A stretch of 64,000 nucleotides of DNA from Alloyangia pacifica (lineage in GTDB: Bacteria; Pseudomonadota; Alphaproteobacteria; Rhodobacterales; Rhodobacteraceae): positions 1 to 64,000 of the forward strand of contig NZ_JAIVKX010000010.1 of the NCBI RefSeq assembly GCF_020524285.1, read 5' to 3'. Position numbers and translations under genes: made by a program. Shown here one piece after another: positions 38,663 to 48,230 of this stretch. The notes beneath the pieces are model-generated. The model was not told where the DNA came from, made no database searches, and was given only the letters and a program-made list of their open reading frames with translations. How positions within the stretch are numbered: the stretch's first letter is position 1; each line of letters opens with the position of its first letter.

Positions 38663-41272
38663 TCAGAACCGCTCCAGCAGCCTTTCGAGATAGTCGAGCT
38701 CTTCCTGCGGGCGTTCGCCCTCGCCGGTGCGGCGGCGGATCTCGTCGAGCAGCTCGCGGGCGCGGCGGTAGACGTCTTCGCCCTGCAGCATGGTTTCGTC
38801 GGTGCCGAGCTGACCGTTGCTGCCGGAGTTGCGGCCCAGCGGATCGCGCTGCTGGCCGGGATCGCCGCCCTGCGCCATGCCCTGCTGGCCCTGTCCCTGC
38901 TGCTGTTGCTGTGCCAGCGCCTCGCCGAGGTTGCGCATGCCCTCGCGCAGCGCCTCCATGGCCTGCGACTGCTGGTCCAGCGCCTCGGCGAAATCATCCT
39001 GGCGCAGGGCTTCCTCGGCACCGTCCATCGCATCGTCGGCGCGGCGCAGCGCCTCGCGCGCGGCTTCGCCCGCCTCGGTGCCCGCACCGGGCAGGTTCTG
39101 GCGCTGGCGGTTCAGCTCGTCGCGCAGCGCCTGCTGACGGTCGGCGAGGTTCTCCTCGAGCGTGCCGCCATCGCCCTGCTGGCCGCCGCCCTGGCCCTGA
39201 CCCTGCTGGCCCTGACCCTGCCCGGGCTGGTCTCCGGCCTGACCCTGGCCGGACTGGCCCTGCTGATCGCCCTGTTGCCCCTGCTGGCCTTGTTGACCCT
39301 CTTGCCCCTGGCCGGGGTTGAACTGGTCCTGCAACTGGCGGAAGGCCTCGTCTGACAGGCCCTGCTGGTTGCGCAGCGTCTCGCCCAGCCCTTCCATCGC
39401 CTGCTCGCCCGGGGTCTGGCCCTGGCCGGGCTGGCCCTGGGTGACCTGCATGTTCTCCATCATCTGCTGCAGCTGGCGCAGGGCTTCCTGCGCCTCGGCC
39501 ATGCGGCCCTGCTCCATCAACTCCTGGATGCGGTCCATCATCCGCTGCAGGTCGTTCTGGCTCATCTCGATCGTGTTCTGATCCTGCGCCATCTGCTGCT
39601 GGTTCTGGTCCGGGTTCTGCTGCGCCTGCCGCGAGAGCTGGCGCAGGTAGTCGTCGGTCGCCTCGCGCAGCTCCTGCATCAGCTCGGCGATCTCCTGGTC
39701 GCTGGCGCCGTTCTTCATCGCCTCGTTCAGCCGGTCCTGGGCGCGTTGCAGCCGCTCAAGCGCGTCCGACAGGTCGCCCTCTTCCAGCAGCAGCGCCAGA
39801 TCCCAGAGCGCGCCTGCGATCTCGTCCTGCTGCTCGGGTGTCATGCCCTCGGTGGTGAAGGCCTCGAGCCGGCGCTGGATGGTGCGCAGCCGCAGGTAGG
39901 GCACCGCCGAGCGGAAGATGTCGTCGGGCTTGTAGCTGACCGCGCGCAAAATCTGCGCCACGTCGCGGGAATTGCCGCGATTCCACAGCAGGGCGCGGCG
40001 CTGCTCGATCAGTGCGGCGGCGAGCGGGTCGAAGAAACGGCGCCCCGGCAGGGTGATGACCTGCGGCGCGGCGGTGCCGGTCTGGCCCGCCTCGTCGGCG
40101 ACCTCGAAGGAGATCCGCACCGGCAGGTTGGCCCAGGGATGGGTCGAGAAATTCTCGATCAGCGTCTCGGTGAACTCGGTGCGGCTGCCGGCGATGGGCA
40201 TCGGCAGCGGCAGCTCGATCACCGCGCGCGGCTCGGGCTCGGTGGTGAGCCCGTAGCGGCGGTCGACCTCGTCCAGCGCCAGCTCGATGCGGGCGGTGCC
40301 GGAGACCACGCCGTAGTCGTCGGTGGCGGCGAAGGGGATCTGCGCGTCGCCCTCGTAGCTCGATTCGATCTCGCCCTGCTGCGCCACGGTGGGGCGGGTG
40401 TCGGGGATCACCGCAAGCTCCCAGGCGCGGCCACCGGGGCCGTCGATGGCCAGCGTGCCGGAGCGGGTGACCTCGAAGTCCTGCGCAGTTTCGGCGGGCG
40501 CCTCGGGGTCCGCCGCCGGATCGGGCGTGCGGCCGGAGACGGTTTCGGTGACGTCGAGCGCGCCGACCTCGCCGTAGAGCCGCAGGGTGATGCGCGCACC
40601 CTCGGGCACGTCGAGCGAGGCGGCGGTGATGTCGTTGAGGTAGACCGAGGGCAGACGGGTGTAGGCCGGCGGCTCCATCCAGCCTTCCCAGGTCGGTCCC
40701 GTCGCAAGGCCGTCGCCGGAGGTCCCCATGGCGGTGACCGAGCGCATCTGCAGCACCGAGCCGAAGATCAGCGCGACGAAGAGCGCCAGCAGCGCCACGT
40801 AGCGCAGGGCAAAGGGGTCGGCGCGGGCAACGCGCAGGTCGGGCTGCACGGCGCGGGCCTCGAGCATGCGGACGCGCATCCGCTCCTGGTGCGCTTTCCA
40901 CAGGGCCTGCGATCCGGGGTCCGAGGCACCGATGGCGGGGCTGTCGAGCGCGGCGAGGATCGGGCTGCCGCGCAGGGTGCCGTCGAGGCGCAGCATGGCT
41001 TCCTCGCGGTGCGGCCAGCGCATGCGCCGGATGCCGCGCCAGAGCGCCCAGCCGGTGCTGCCGATCGCGAGGACACCGGCGGCCCAGACCCATTCGACGT
41101 CCACCAAATCCTGAAGACCGAGCATCAGCGCGGCGAGCACCACGAAGATCACCGACCACAGCGGCCAGAAGGCGCGCACGAAACGCTCGACCGCCATGCC
41201 CCAATGGGTCAGGCGGATCTGCCATTTTACCGGCTTGAGGATGTCGGCGGGCGCGCGGTCCCTTGAGGCCAT
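38663..41272 (-). CDS. TIGR02302 / DUF4175 family membrane protein
   Basis: 869 residues, alphaproteobacterial, function not established. N-terminal half: two helices (WPLWSVIFVVLAALMLGL and VWAAGVLAIGSTGWALW), a third at YVALLALFVALIFGSVL, then a periplasmic beta-rich region (GPTWEGWMEPPAYTRLPSVYLNDI, PFAATDDYGVVSGTARIEL). C-terminal half: helical, with Gln/Gly-rich low complexity (about residues 545-710). The final LDEIRRRTGEGERPQEELDYLERLLERF is the family's conserved ending. It follows lysA, 62 bp apart, in the argH-lysA order common in this family. Confidence 0.85.
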   Translation of the reverse strand: MASRDRAPADILKPVKWQIRLTHWGMAVERFVRAFWPLWSVIFVVLAALMLGLQDLVDVEWVWAAGVLAIGSTGWALWRGIRRMRWPHREEAMLRLDGTLRGSPILAALDSPAIGASDPGSQALWKAHQERMRVRMLEARAVQPDLRVARADPFALRYVALLALFVALIFGSVLQMRSVTAMGTSGDGLATGPTWEGWMEPPAYTRLPSVYLNDITAASLDVPEGARITLRLYGEVGALDVTETVSGRTPDPAADPEAPAETAQDFEVTRSGTLAIDGPGGRAWELAVIPDTRPTVAQQGEIESSYEGDAQIPFAATDDYGVVSGTARIELALDEVDRRYGLTTEPEPRAVIELPLPMPIAGSRTEFTETLIENFSTHPWANLPVRISFEVADEAGQTGTAAPQVITLPGRRFFDPLAAALIEQRRALLWNRGNSRDVAQILRAVSYKPDDIFRSAVPYLRLRTIQRRLEAFTTEGMTPEQQDEIAGALWDLALLLEEGDLSDALERLQRAQDRLNEAMKNGASDQEIAELMQELREATDDYLRQLSRQAQQNPDQNQQQMAQDQNTIEMSQNDLQRMMDRIQELMEQGRMAEAQEALRQLQQMMENMQVTQGQPGQGQTPGEQAMEGLGETLRNQQGLSDEAFRQLQDQFNPGQGQEGQQGQQGQQGDQQGQSGQGQAGDQPGQGQGQQGQGQGGGQQGDGGTLEENLADRQQALRDELNRQRQNLPGAGTEAGEAAREALRRADDAMDGAEEALRQDDFAEALDQQSQAMEALREGMRNLGEALAQQQQQGQGQQGMAQGGDPGQQRDPLGRNSGSNGQLGTDETMLQGEDVYRRARELLDEIRRRTGEGERPQEELDYLERLLERF

Positions 41273-41334
41273 CGGTGTCTCCTGAGGTCTCTCCTGCGGT
41301 CCGGCGGCCGCAGGGGACTCTCAGGGACGGAGTC

Positions 41335-42600
41335 TTACAGCCACTCGGGGAGCGTATCGCGGTTTATGATTTCCTCAAAGCTTGGTCTCTGGCGAATGAC
41401 AGCGAATTGATCGCCATTCACCAGCACTTCGGGGACAAGTGCCCGCGTATTGTACTCCGAGGACATGACCGCGCCGTAAGCGCCAGCCGAGCGGAAGGCG
41501 ACCAGTTCGGCCGGATTGACCTGCGGCATGGTGCGGCCCTTGGCAAAGGTGTCGCCGCTTTCGCAGACCGGGCCGACGATGTCGTAGGTGCGCTGCTCGC
41601 CGCCCGGGACGGGCTCGATCACCGGGACGATGTCGTGATGCGCGTCGTACATGGCCGGGCGGATCAGGTCGTTCATCGCCGCGTCGAGGATCAGGAAGTC
41701 GCGCCCCTCGCCGTGCTTCAGGTAGATCACCTGCGACACGAGGATGCCGGCGTTGCCGGCGATCAGCCGCCCCGGCTCGATCTCGATCTCGCAGCCCAGA
41801 TCGCCCAGTTCCTCGCGGATCATCTGGCCGTAGTCGGTGGGCAGCGGCGGCGCCTCGTTGCTGCGAGTGTAGGGGATGCCCAGCCCGCCGCCGAGGTCGA
41901 GGCGTTCGATCGTGTGGCCGTCGACGCGCAGCGCGTGGGTGAGCTCGGCGACCTTGCGGTATGCGAGCCGGAAGGGGTCGAGATCGGTCAGCTGCGAGCC
42001 GATATGCACGTCGATGCCGACCACCTTCAGCCCCGGCAGGGCGGCGGCGCGGGCATAGACCTCGCGGGCGCGGGCGATCGGGATGCCGAACTTGTTCTCG
42101 GATTTGCCGGTGGCGATCTTGGCGTGTGTCTTGGCATCCACGTCGGGGTTCACGCGGATGGTCACCGGGGCGGTGACGCCGAGGGTGACGGCGACCTCCG
42201 AGATCACCTCCATCTCCGGCTCGCTCTCGATGTTGAATTGGCGGATGCCGCCCTCGAGCGCGGTGCGGATCTCGGCGCGGGTCTTGCCGACGCCCGAAAA
42301 GACGATGCGGTCGCCGGGCACGCCGGCGGCCTTGGCGCGGGCGTATTCGCCGCCCGAGACCACGTCCATGCCCGCGCCGGCCTTGGCGAGGGTCTTGAGG
42401 ATCGCCTGGTTGGAAGCGGCCTTCATCGCGTAGCACACCAGGTGCGGGCCCCAGCTCAGCGCCTCGTCGAACAGCAGGAAGTGTCGCAGCAGCGTGGCGG
42501 TGGAGTAGACGTAGACCGGGCTGCCGACCTGCGAGATGATCTCGGGCAGGGGCACATCCTCGGCGTGGAGAATGCCGTTGCGATAGAGGAAATGGTCCAT
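41335..42600 (-). CDS. lysA: Diaminopimelate decarboxylase
   Basis: Last step of lysine synthesis: decarboxylates meso-diaminopimelate. 421 residues, start MDHFLYRNGILHAEDVPL. PLP lysine K60 in VCYAMKAASN, glycine loop LDLGGGLGIPY, EIEPGRLIAGNAG, and near the C-terminus GPVCESGDTFAKGR and SAGAYGAVMSSEYNTR. All are normal. Downstream of argH and two small lipoproteins on the same strand, upstream of TIGR02302. Confidence 0.97.
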   Translation of the reverse strand: MDHFLYRNGILHAEDVPLPEIISQVGSPVYVYSTATLLRHFLLFDEALSWGPHLVCYAMKAASNQAILKTLAKAGAGMDVVSGGEYARAKAAGVPGDRIVFSGVGKTRAEIRTALEGGIRQFNIESEPEMEVISEVAVTLGVTAPVTIRVNPDVDAKTHAKIATGKSENKFGIPIARAREVYARAAALPGLKVVGIDVHIGSQLTDLDPFRLAYRKVAELTHALRVDGHTIERLDLGGGLGIPYTRSNEAPPLPTDYGQMIREELGDLGCEIEIEPGRLIAGNAGILVSQVIYLKHGEGRDFLILDAAMNDLIRPAMYDAHHDIVPVIEPVPGGEQRTYDIVGPVCESGDTFAKGRTMPQVNPAELVAFRSAGAYGAVMSSEYNTRALVPEVLVNGDQFAVIRQRPSFEEIINRDTLPEWL

Positions 42601-42710
42601 GTCGGTCCCCGGATAAGTGCTGCCGCGCTTGGGCTTCAGCGCGGGAATAATGGATAACCCGTGGGAAGGGAACAGGGGCCGTGGGCGCGGGCGTCAGGCG
42701 TTCCGACGTG

Positions 42711-43022
42711 TCACACCGGCCGCGAGCGGAACCACAGGTAGAGCGGCAGCCCGAAGCTCACGCCGACGAGGAAGGTGGCGGGGATGGCCAGCAGCGCCGA
42801 CCAGTTGCGGCGCACGGCGACCTCGGCGAGGATCCAGAGCGTCAGGGTGACGGCGGCGATCACCAGATCCCAGCTCAGCCCGGTCACCGCGCCATTGGCC
42901 TGCCAGGCGGCGAAGAGCCCGGCCAGGGACCAGCCGTTCTGCGACAGCCAGCCCAGCATGTGGATCATCGGGTGCACCGCGCCCCAGAGCGCGAGCGCCA
43001 GCCACAGGTGGCGCAGGCTCAT
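42711..43022 (-). CDS. DUF2834 membrane protein
   Basis: 103 residues, three helices (LWLALALWGAVHPM, LSWDLVIAAVTLTLWILAEV, WSALLAIPATFLVGVSFGLPLYLWF), with an aromatic, glycine-rich pattern typical of DUF2834. Unknown function. The start overlaps the stop of the small lipoprotein gene as ATGA, and it follows argH in the same chain, so expression is with arginine and lysine genes though no link to them is evident. Confidence 0.8.
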   Translation of the reverse strand: MSLRHLWLALALWGAVHPMIHMLGWLSQNGWSLAGLFAAWQANGAVTGLSWDLVIAAVTLTLWILAEVAVRRNWSALLAIPATFLVGVSFGLPLYLWFRSRPV

Positions 43023-43174
43023 GGATAGGCGACGCCCATCTTCACCGCGCCGTGCAGGCTGACACCCGGTTCAGGCGCGGTTTCCTTGGGGTCGGGCCGG
43101 GTGGGGGCGCCATCTGCGCCGCAGGCGGCGAGCAGGGCGACGAGGCCGAGGGCCAGGGTGCTGCGGAAGATCAT
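43019..43174 (-). CDS. 51-residue lipoprotein
   Basis: MIFRSTLALGLVALLAACGADG: hydrophobic signal with a clear lipobox LLAAC, then a charged, proline-rich tail (PTRPDPKETAPEPG) ending VKMGVAYP. Starts behind CCACGAGGACGACC on the minus strand. Its stop overlaps the DUF2834 start by 4 bp. Too short for a domain; probably a small outer- or inner-membrane lipoprotein. The GC-rich codons match the neighbours. Confidence 0.7.
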   Translation of the reverse strand: MIFRSTLALGLVALLAACGADGAPTRPDPKETAPEPGVSLHGAVKMGVAYP

Positions 43175-43271
43175 GGTCGTCCTCGTGGTGGTTGCGCGCC
43201 CGGGGACCCCGGGCGCGGGCACCATCGCCCAGGACGACGGGTTCGACAAGTGAGCCGGGGCCCGCGGCCCG

Positions 43272-43448
43272 TCAGGTGCCGACGCCGACACGGACCGGGC
43301 CGCGCCCTGCGGAGACCCCGACGTGCGGCTTAACGCCGCCGGGGCCGATCGAAACGCCGGTGCTCATCCTGGGTCCGCGGTTCGGATCCTCGCAGGCGGC
43401 GAGGAACATGGTCACGGCGATCAGGGTCAGTCCGGCGAGTCGTGTCAT
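43272..43448 (-). CDS. 58-residue lipoprotein
   Basis: [30 protein letters not shown]: signal with lipobox FLAAC, then a glycine- and valine-rich tail ([28 protein letters not shown]) with VSxGxG-like near-repeats. The start overlaps the argH stop as ATGA; an in-frame start six codons earlier is also possible. Second tiny lipoprotein of the argH chain; function unknown, but its coupling to argH makes it likely to be real. Confidence 0.7.
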   Translation of the reverse strand: MTRLAGLTLIAVTMFLAACEDPNRGPRMSTGVSIGPGGVKPHVGVSAGRGPVRVGVGT

Positions 43449-44836
43449 CCCAGGGTTTCCTTCCATCGGGCCACCTGCTCGCGCACGCGGGCGGGTGCGG
43501 TTCCACCATAGCTCATGCGGCTTGCCACCGAGTTATGCACGCCGAGCACATCGAAGATACCCTCGGTGATGGTGTCGTTGACCGATTTCATCTCTTCCAG
43601 CGAAAGATCGCTCAGATCGCAGCCCTTCTTCTCGGCCATGGCGACCAGCGCGCCGGTGACGTGGTGGGCATCGCGGAACGGCAGGCCGGTCTCGCGCACC
43701 AGCCAGTCGGCAAGGTCGGTGGCGGTGGAGAAGCCCGAGGCGGCGGCGGCCTCGAGGTTGGCGACATTGGCGGTCATGTCCTTGACCATGCCCTCCATCG
43801 CGGCCAGCGCCAGCACCAGGTTGTCGGCGGCATCGAAGACCTGTTCCTTGTCTTCCTGCATGTCCTTGGAATAGGCCAGCGGCAGACCCTTCATCACCAT
43901 CAGCAGCGCGACATTGGCGCCGAAGATGCGGCCGATCTTGGCGCGGATCAGCTCGGCGGCGTCGGGGTTCTTCTTCTGCGGCATGATCGACGAGCCGGTG
44001 GAGAAGCGGTCCGACAGGGTCACGAAGCGGAACTGCGCCGAGGACCAGATCACCAGCTCTTCGGCAAAGCGCGACAGGTGCATGGCGCAGATCGAGGCGG
44101 CGGCGAGGAACTCCAGCGCGAAGTCGCGGTCCGAAACGGCGTCGAGCGAGTTGGCCATGGGGCGGTCGAAGCCAAGCGCCTCGGCGGTCATCTGGCGGTC
44201 GATCGGGAAGCCGGTGCCCGCGAGGGCCGCCGCGCCGAGCGGCGATTCGTTCATCCGCTTGCGCGCATCGCGCATCCGCGACAGGTCGCGGGCGAACATC
44301 TCGACATAGGCCATCATGTGGTGGCCCCAGGTCACCGGCTGCGCGGTCTGCAGGTGGGTGAAGCCCGGCATCACCCAGTCCGCGCCGGCCTCGGCCTGGC
44401 CCAGCAGCGCCTTCATCAGCGCGAGGATGCCGCCCTCGGCGGCGTCGCACTGGTCACGCACCCAGAGCCGGAAGTCGGTCGCCACCTGGTCGTTGCGCGA
44501 GCGCGCGGTGTGCAGCCGGCCGGCGGGCTCGCCGATGATCTCCTTCAGGCGCGCCTCGACGTTCATGTGGATGTCTTCCAGCGCGGTGGAGAACGTGAAG
44601 TCACCGGCCTCGATCTCTGACAAGACCGTGAGCAGACCTTCCCGGATTGCCTCGGCGTCGCTAGTGTCGACGATGCCTGTGGCGGCGAGCATGGCCGCAT
44701 GGGCCCTCGAGCCGGCAATATCCTGCGCCGCCAGCCGCTTGTCGAAGCCGATCGAGGCGTTGATCGCCTCCATGATGGCATCGGGTCCAGCGGCGAAACG
44801 GCCGCCCCACATCTGGTTCGAGGTCTTGTCCGACAT
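43445..44836 (-). CDS. argH: Argininosuccinate lyase
   Basis: Last step of arginine synthesis. 463 residues, [19 protein letters not shown]; catalytic H161 in [11 protein letters not shown] and S282/S283 in [12 protein letters not shown], the fumarase/lyase signature; [17 protein letters not shown] is normal. Starts the leftward chain argH, two lipoproteins, DUF2834. Divergent from the tlpA-like gene with only 22 bp between the two starts, which leaves its own promoter inside that gene or in the overlapping ends. Confidence 0.97.
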   Translation of the reverse strand: MSDKTSNQMWGGRFAAGPDAIMEAINASIGFDKRLAAQDIAGSRAHAAMLAATGIVDTSDAEAIREGLLTVLSEIEAGDFTFSTALEDIHMNVEARLKEIIGEPAGRLHTARSRNDQVATDFRLWVRDQCDAAEGGILALMKALLGQAEAGADWVMPGFTHLQTAQPVTWGHHMMAYVEMFARDLSRMRDARKRMNESPLGAAALAGTGFPIDRQMTAEALGFDRPMANSLDAVSDRDFALEFLAAASICAMHLSRFAEELVIWSSAQFRFVTLSDRFSTGSSIMPQKKNPDAAELIRAKIGRIFGANVALLMVMKGLPLAYSKDMQEDKEQVFDAADNLVLALAAMEGMVKDMTANVANLEAAAASGFSTATDLADWLVRETGLPFRDAHHVTGALVAMAEKKGCDLSDLSLEEMKSVNDTITEGIFDVLGVHNSVASRMSYGGTAPARVREQVARWKETLG

Positions 44837-44858
44837 GTGCTGCCTTTCCGGAGGGAAG

Positions 44859-45422
44859 ATGAAAAAACTGGCCTTGGCGATCCTCTATACCGCCGGTGTT
44901 GCGCTTGCAAATCCGGCGCTGGCCGATGTCGAGGCCGCGAGTGCCCTGCGGGAAGGCGAAATGAAGAAGCTGGTCTTCCACGCGGCGCCGAAGCCGGTGG
45001 GCACCTCCGGCTTCATCGACTTCGACGGCGGCGACAAGGCGCTGGCGGACCTGCAGGGCAAATGGGCGCTTGTGAACTTCTGGGCTACATGGTGCGCGCC
45101 CTGCCGCGAGGAGATGCCGGCGCTCTCGGCGCTGCAGGCCGACATGGGCGGAGATGACTTCGAGGTGGTGACCATCGCCACCGGCCGCAACCCGCCGCCG
45201 GCGATGCAGACCTTCTTCGAGGAGATCGGCGTCGACAACCTGCCGCTCCATCGCGACCCGAAATCGACGCTGGCGCGCGAGATGGCGGTTCTGGGCCTGC
45301 CGGTCACGGTGCTGATCAACCCCGAAGGGCAGGAAGTTGCCCGCATCACCGGCGATGTCGACTGGTCGTCGGAGAACGCCCGCGCGGTGCTGGCCGCGGC
45401 GATCGGCGGCGGCGAGAGCTGA
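44859..45422 (+). CDS. TlpA-like thioredoxin-fold protein, exported
   Basis: 187 residues from [17 protein letters not shown]; signal peptide cleaved near ANPALA-DV. Thioredoxin domain with a WCAPC active site (C79, C82) in [17 protein letters not shown] and a cis-proline at GLPVTVLI. It resembles TlpA/ResA-like periplasmic reductases of cytochrome c maturation. The ATG follows GGAGGGAAG. Divergent from argH by 22 bp; an open frame continues upstream into argH antisense but is not coding. Confidence 0.92.
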   Translation: MKKLALAILYTAGVALANPALADVEAASALREGEMKKLVFHAAPKPVGTSGFIDFDGGDKALADLQGKWALVNFWATWCAPCREEMPALSALQADMGGDDFEVVTIATGRNPPPAMQTFFEEIGVDNLPLHRDPKSTLAREMAVLGLPVTVLINPEGQEVARITGDVDWSSENARAVLAAAIGGGES

Positions 45423-45462
45423 CCCCGCCGGACGCGGGGCGACCGCAAACGCAAACGAAAAC

Positions 45463-45484
45463 AGGGCGGGGAAGCCCCCGCCCT
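45463..45484. terminator. Bidirectional terminator-like hairpin
   Basis: Perfect 9-bp stem AGGGCGGGG / CCCCGCCCT with an AAGC loop. To its left is an A-rich run (CAAACGCAAACGAAAA), so on the minus strand it ends with Ts; it can end the leftward gene at 45615 and perhaps the tlpA transcript as well. Confidence 0.72.
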
Positions 45485-45614
45485 GAACACTCGTCAAACA
45501 CGCTCACAGATGACCTGCGGTACTCGCTACCGAACTGATGCCGCGCGGCGACCGCATCGCTGAGTCGGCGCCGTCGCGTGAGCCCCGCAAAACTCGCGAA
45601 AATTCGTTAAGTTT

Positions 45615-46157
45615 CTATTTCAATGCCAGCGAGATTCTGTGGGCCCGCGCGCGGTCGCCGCTGCGCAGGTCGCGGTGCCAGCTCTCGCGCGGCGCACCGA
45701 TCTCGTCGAGCGTGGTGCCGCCGGTGGCGATGATCCCCTCGCGGCCCCATTCCTTCCACGCCAGCCCGGTGTCGGTCTGCCGGGTCTCGCGCAGGCGCAG
45801 CTCGCGCGAGCCATCCGCGTGGATGATCTCGTATTCGCATTCGCCGAGGGTGCGGGCGCAGCTGTAAGGCTCGAAGCGCGTCACGTTGCCCTGCGCGCTG
45901 ACGCTCAGCAGCACCTCGCCGCGGGCGTCGGTGTAGTAGCGCCCGGCGTAGAGCGCATCGCCCGTGGCCCCGTCGTAGAGATCGAAGCGGTACAGGCCCT
46001 CGACCTCGCCGCGGGCGAGGTGGCTGACCACGTGGCCCTGATCGTCCTGCATCACCAGCAGCGAGCCCGGCGCGAGTTGCGCGGTCTCCATAGCGATATC
46101 GGCGTGCAGCGGCGCGCAGGGCAGGGCCGCCAGAACCGCAGAGAAAAACAGACGCAT
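45615..46157 (-). CDS. Secreted hypothetical protein
   Basis: 180 residues from MRLFFSAVLAALPCAPLHA, a Sec signal cleaved before DI. The mature part is beta-rich: FDLYDGATGDALYAGRYYTDARGEVLLSV, GECEYEIIHADGSRELRLRETRQTD, with two cysteines (SCARTLGECEYE). No domain that I recognise. A 211-bp gap separates it from the extensin-like gene. Low GC stretch with an AAATATTTGACGC motif upstream may hold its promoter. Confidence 0.65.
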   Translation of the reverse strand: MRLFFSAVLAALPCAPLHADIAMETAQLAPGSLLVMQDDQGHVVSHLARGEVEGLYRFDLYDGATGDALYAGRYYTDARGEVLLSVSAQGNVTRFEPYSCARTLGECEYEIIHADGSRELRLRETRQTDTGLAWKEWGREGIIATGGTTLDEIGAPRESWHRDLRSGDRARAHRISLALK

Positions 46158-46368
46158 GGCAGTGCGCTCCTCTTCACCGACCCCTCGAGCAGTCCGGGGC
46201 CATGCGCCGAGCCTGCAGGTTGGTCGCGAAGAGGGCAAATATTTGACGCAAAAATGTCCAAATTTATGGGTCGGGAGGCAACGGTTCCCGAATGAGCGTC
46301 GCCACTGTTTCCAGATTTCCGAGGGAGAGCGAATCGCGCGGGATCGGTCCCGCCCTGGCGCGGCGCCG
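46158..46368. other. 211-bp gap, no gene seen
   Basis: Contains an AT-rich core around 46235-46270 (GCAAATATTTGACGC then GTCCAAATTTATG), the likely promoter of the leftward gene at 45615. No terminator is evident for the extensin-like gene. Confidence 0.5.
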
Positions 46369-47301
46369 TCAGCGGCAGTAGCTGCCAGCGCGGTAGCGGG
46401 CGGTGTCGAAGTGGAAGTGATCCTTGTGAAAGGCATCGGAGTCGGGGCCGAGCACCGTGCCGAAAGGACCGCAGGCGCCGCTGTGCAGCCTGCGCAGGAT
46501 GCGACCTTCGGAGCCGCTGCCCCAGTCGCCCAGCACCGAGATCTCGCTGCCGTCGTTAAGGCGGATGGCGGCGATGTCGATGGCGCGGCCCTTGGCGTGC
46601 TCGCTGATCTTGGCGCCGGGCTGGTTGTTGCGCGAGCGGCAGGCGTAGCTGGCGGCGACGCGCAGCCCCGAAACCCCGCCGCCGGTCGTGCCCACCGCAG
46701 GCTTCACCGAACGCTCGACCCAGGTCTTCAGCGCGCGGGCGGTGGGGCAGTCGATGGTGGCGCGGGTGCTGAGCTTCAGTCCGGAGACCGAGCGCAGCTT
46801 GATCGCCTCGTCTATGCCGCAGCCCGAGATGCGCCCGGGCACGGCGCCGACCACGCTGCCCTGCAGGTCGGGATCGCCGCAGACCGCGCCACGGGCGCGC
46901 TCGCGCCGGATCGCCAGCGCCTTTTCGACAATGGCGCGGCTGCGCGGGCTGGGGCGAAGCGACAGGGGGATGGCCAGCGGCGAGCGCGCGGCAAAGGCGA
47001 CCCGCAGGGCGATCTCGCGGGCGGCGGGCTCGGGGACGAAGGCGGGAATGTCGCCGCGCCGCTCACCGGAGTCGGGGCTTCCGAGTGCGGCGTCGAGCGT
47101 CGCGGGCCGCGCTTTCGGGCGATCGAGCGCGCCGGTTGCGGTGGCGGTGACGGGGGCAGGGTCCGGCGCCTCGACAAGGGTCGCCTCGACAAGGGTCCGC
47201 GCGACAGGGCGCAGCGAGGCTGCGGGCGCGGTCTCGGGCGCGGCAGCCAGCGGCGATGTCAGGAACATCAGTGCCGCCAGTGCCGCTGCCCGAGAGATCA
47301 T
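46369..47301 (-). CDS. Extensin-like domain protein, secreted
   Basis: 310 residues, signal sequence [21 protein letters not shown]. After an Ala/Pro/Thr-rich segment (with a tandem TLVEA duplication) and a helical linker, the C-terminal 180 residues are the extensin-like C domain: GCGIDEAIKL, CPTARALKTWVERSV, SEHAKGRAIDIAAI, HKDHFHFD. Four or more cysteines suggest disulphides. The His/Asp pattern looks like a D,D-peptidase-like zinc site, so a cell-wall role is possible. The start overlaps the tyrC stop as ATGA. Confidence 0.85.
   Translation of the reverse strand: MISRAAALAALMFLTSPLAAAPETAPAASLRPVARTLVEATLVEAPDPAPVTATATGALDRPKARPATLDAALGSPDSGERRGDIPAFVPEPAAREIALRVAFAARSPLAIPLSLRPSPRSRAIVEKALAIRRERARGAVCGDPDLQGSVVGAVPGRISGCGIDEAIKLRSVSGLKLSTRATIDCPTARALKTWVERSVKPAVGTTGGGVSGLRVAASYACRSRNNQPGAKISEHAKGRAIDIAAIRLNDGSEISVLGDWGSGSEGRILRRLHSGACGPFGTVLGPDSDAFHKDHFHFDTARYRAGSYCR
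47168..47197. repeat. Perfect 15-bp tandem duplication inside the extensin-like gene
   Basis: GCCTCGACAAGGGTC twice in a row, encoding TLVEA twice in the disordered linker. In frame, harmless to the fold, and a likely length-variable site. Confidence 0.75.
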
Positions 47302-48230
47302 TTTTCCACCTTCACCCGTCCGAAATCCGGCGCATCCGTGTCCTGGCCGGCCTGCAGGATGCCGCGTCGAATTTCCCGCGTCCGGGTGAAGTAGTCAAAG
47401 AGCAATTGCCCGTCGCCCGTGCGGATGGCGCGTTGCAGCGCAAAGAGCTCCTCGGTGAAGCGCCCGAGGATCTCCAGCGTGGCCTGCTTGTTGTTCATGA
47501 AGACGTCGCGCCACATGGTCGGGTCCGAGGCCGCGATGCGGGTGAAGTCGCGGAAACCGGCGGCGGAGAACTTGATCACTTCCTGGTCCGACACCCGGCG
47601 CAGGTCGTCGGCAACCCCCACCATGGTGTAGGCGATCAGGTGCGGCACGTGGCTGACCACGGCGCAGACGAGGTCGTGGTGCTCGACCTCCATCTGCTCG
47701 GTCTTGGCGCCGAGCGCCTGCCAGAAGGCCTCGAGCTTCGCCGTGGCCTGCTCGGGGGCGCCGTCCGGCACGATCAGGCACCAGCGGTTGTCGTAGAGCG
47801 AGGCGAAGCCGGCGTCCGGTCCGGAGTGCTCGGTGCCCGCCATCGGGTGGGTCGGCACGAAGTGCACGCCCTCGGGCAGATGCGGGCGCACCGCCTCGAT
47901 GACCTCCTTCTTCACCGAGCCCACGTCGCTGACGGTGCAGCCGGGCTTGAGATGCGGCGCGATGGCCTCGGCGATCGGTCCCATGGCGCCGACCGGCACC
48001 GCGAGGATCACCAGGTCGGCCCCCTTCACCGCGTCCTCGGCGCTGTCCACGATCTCGTGGCAGAGGCCGAGGCGCTTCGCGGTCTCGCGCGTCTCTGCCG
48101 AGCGCGCGTAGCCGCTGACGTGGCTCTCCATGCCGGCCCGCTTCATCGCCCAGAAGATCGACGAGGCGATGAGGCCGAGGCCGATCAGCGCGACCTTGCC
48201 ATAGCTTTCGGGGCCCTGCGTCTCGCTCAT
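47298..48230 (-). CDS. tyrC: Prephenate/arogenate dehydrogenase
   Basis: Oxidises prephenate or arogenate in tyrosine synthesis. 310 residues; NAD loop [30 protein letters not shown], and [28 protein letters not shown] (catalytic histidines). Length fits the cyclohexadienyl dehydrogenases (TyrC); NAD versus NADP cannot be told. Both its start and stop overlap neighbours by 4 bp (hisC before, extensin-like gene after), so it is the middle of a tight operon. Confidence 0.95.
   Translation of the reverse strand: MSETQGPESYGKVALIGLGLIASSIFWAMKRAGMESHVSGYARSAETRETAKRLGLCHEIVDSAEDAVKGADLVILAVPVGAMGPIAEAIAPHLKPGCTVSDVGSVKKEVIEAVRPHLPEGVHFVPTHPMAGTEHSGPDAGFASLYDNRWCLIVPDGAPEQATAKLEAFWQALGAKTEQMEVEHHDLVCAVVSHVPHLIAYTMVGVADDLRRVSDQEVIKFSAAGFRDFTRIAASDPTMWRDVFMNNKQATLEILGRFTEELFALQRAIRTGDGQLLFDYFTRTREIRRGILQAGQDTDAPDFGRVKVEK

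Noticed and set aside
37564-39087. Leftward frame across the CoA-transferase gene and the start of TIGR02302
   Set aside because: Shadow of the two real genes; the segment joining them is just the intergenic gap.
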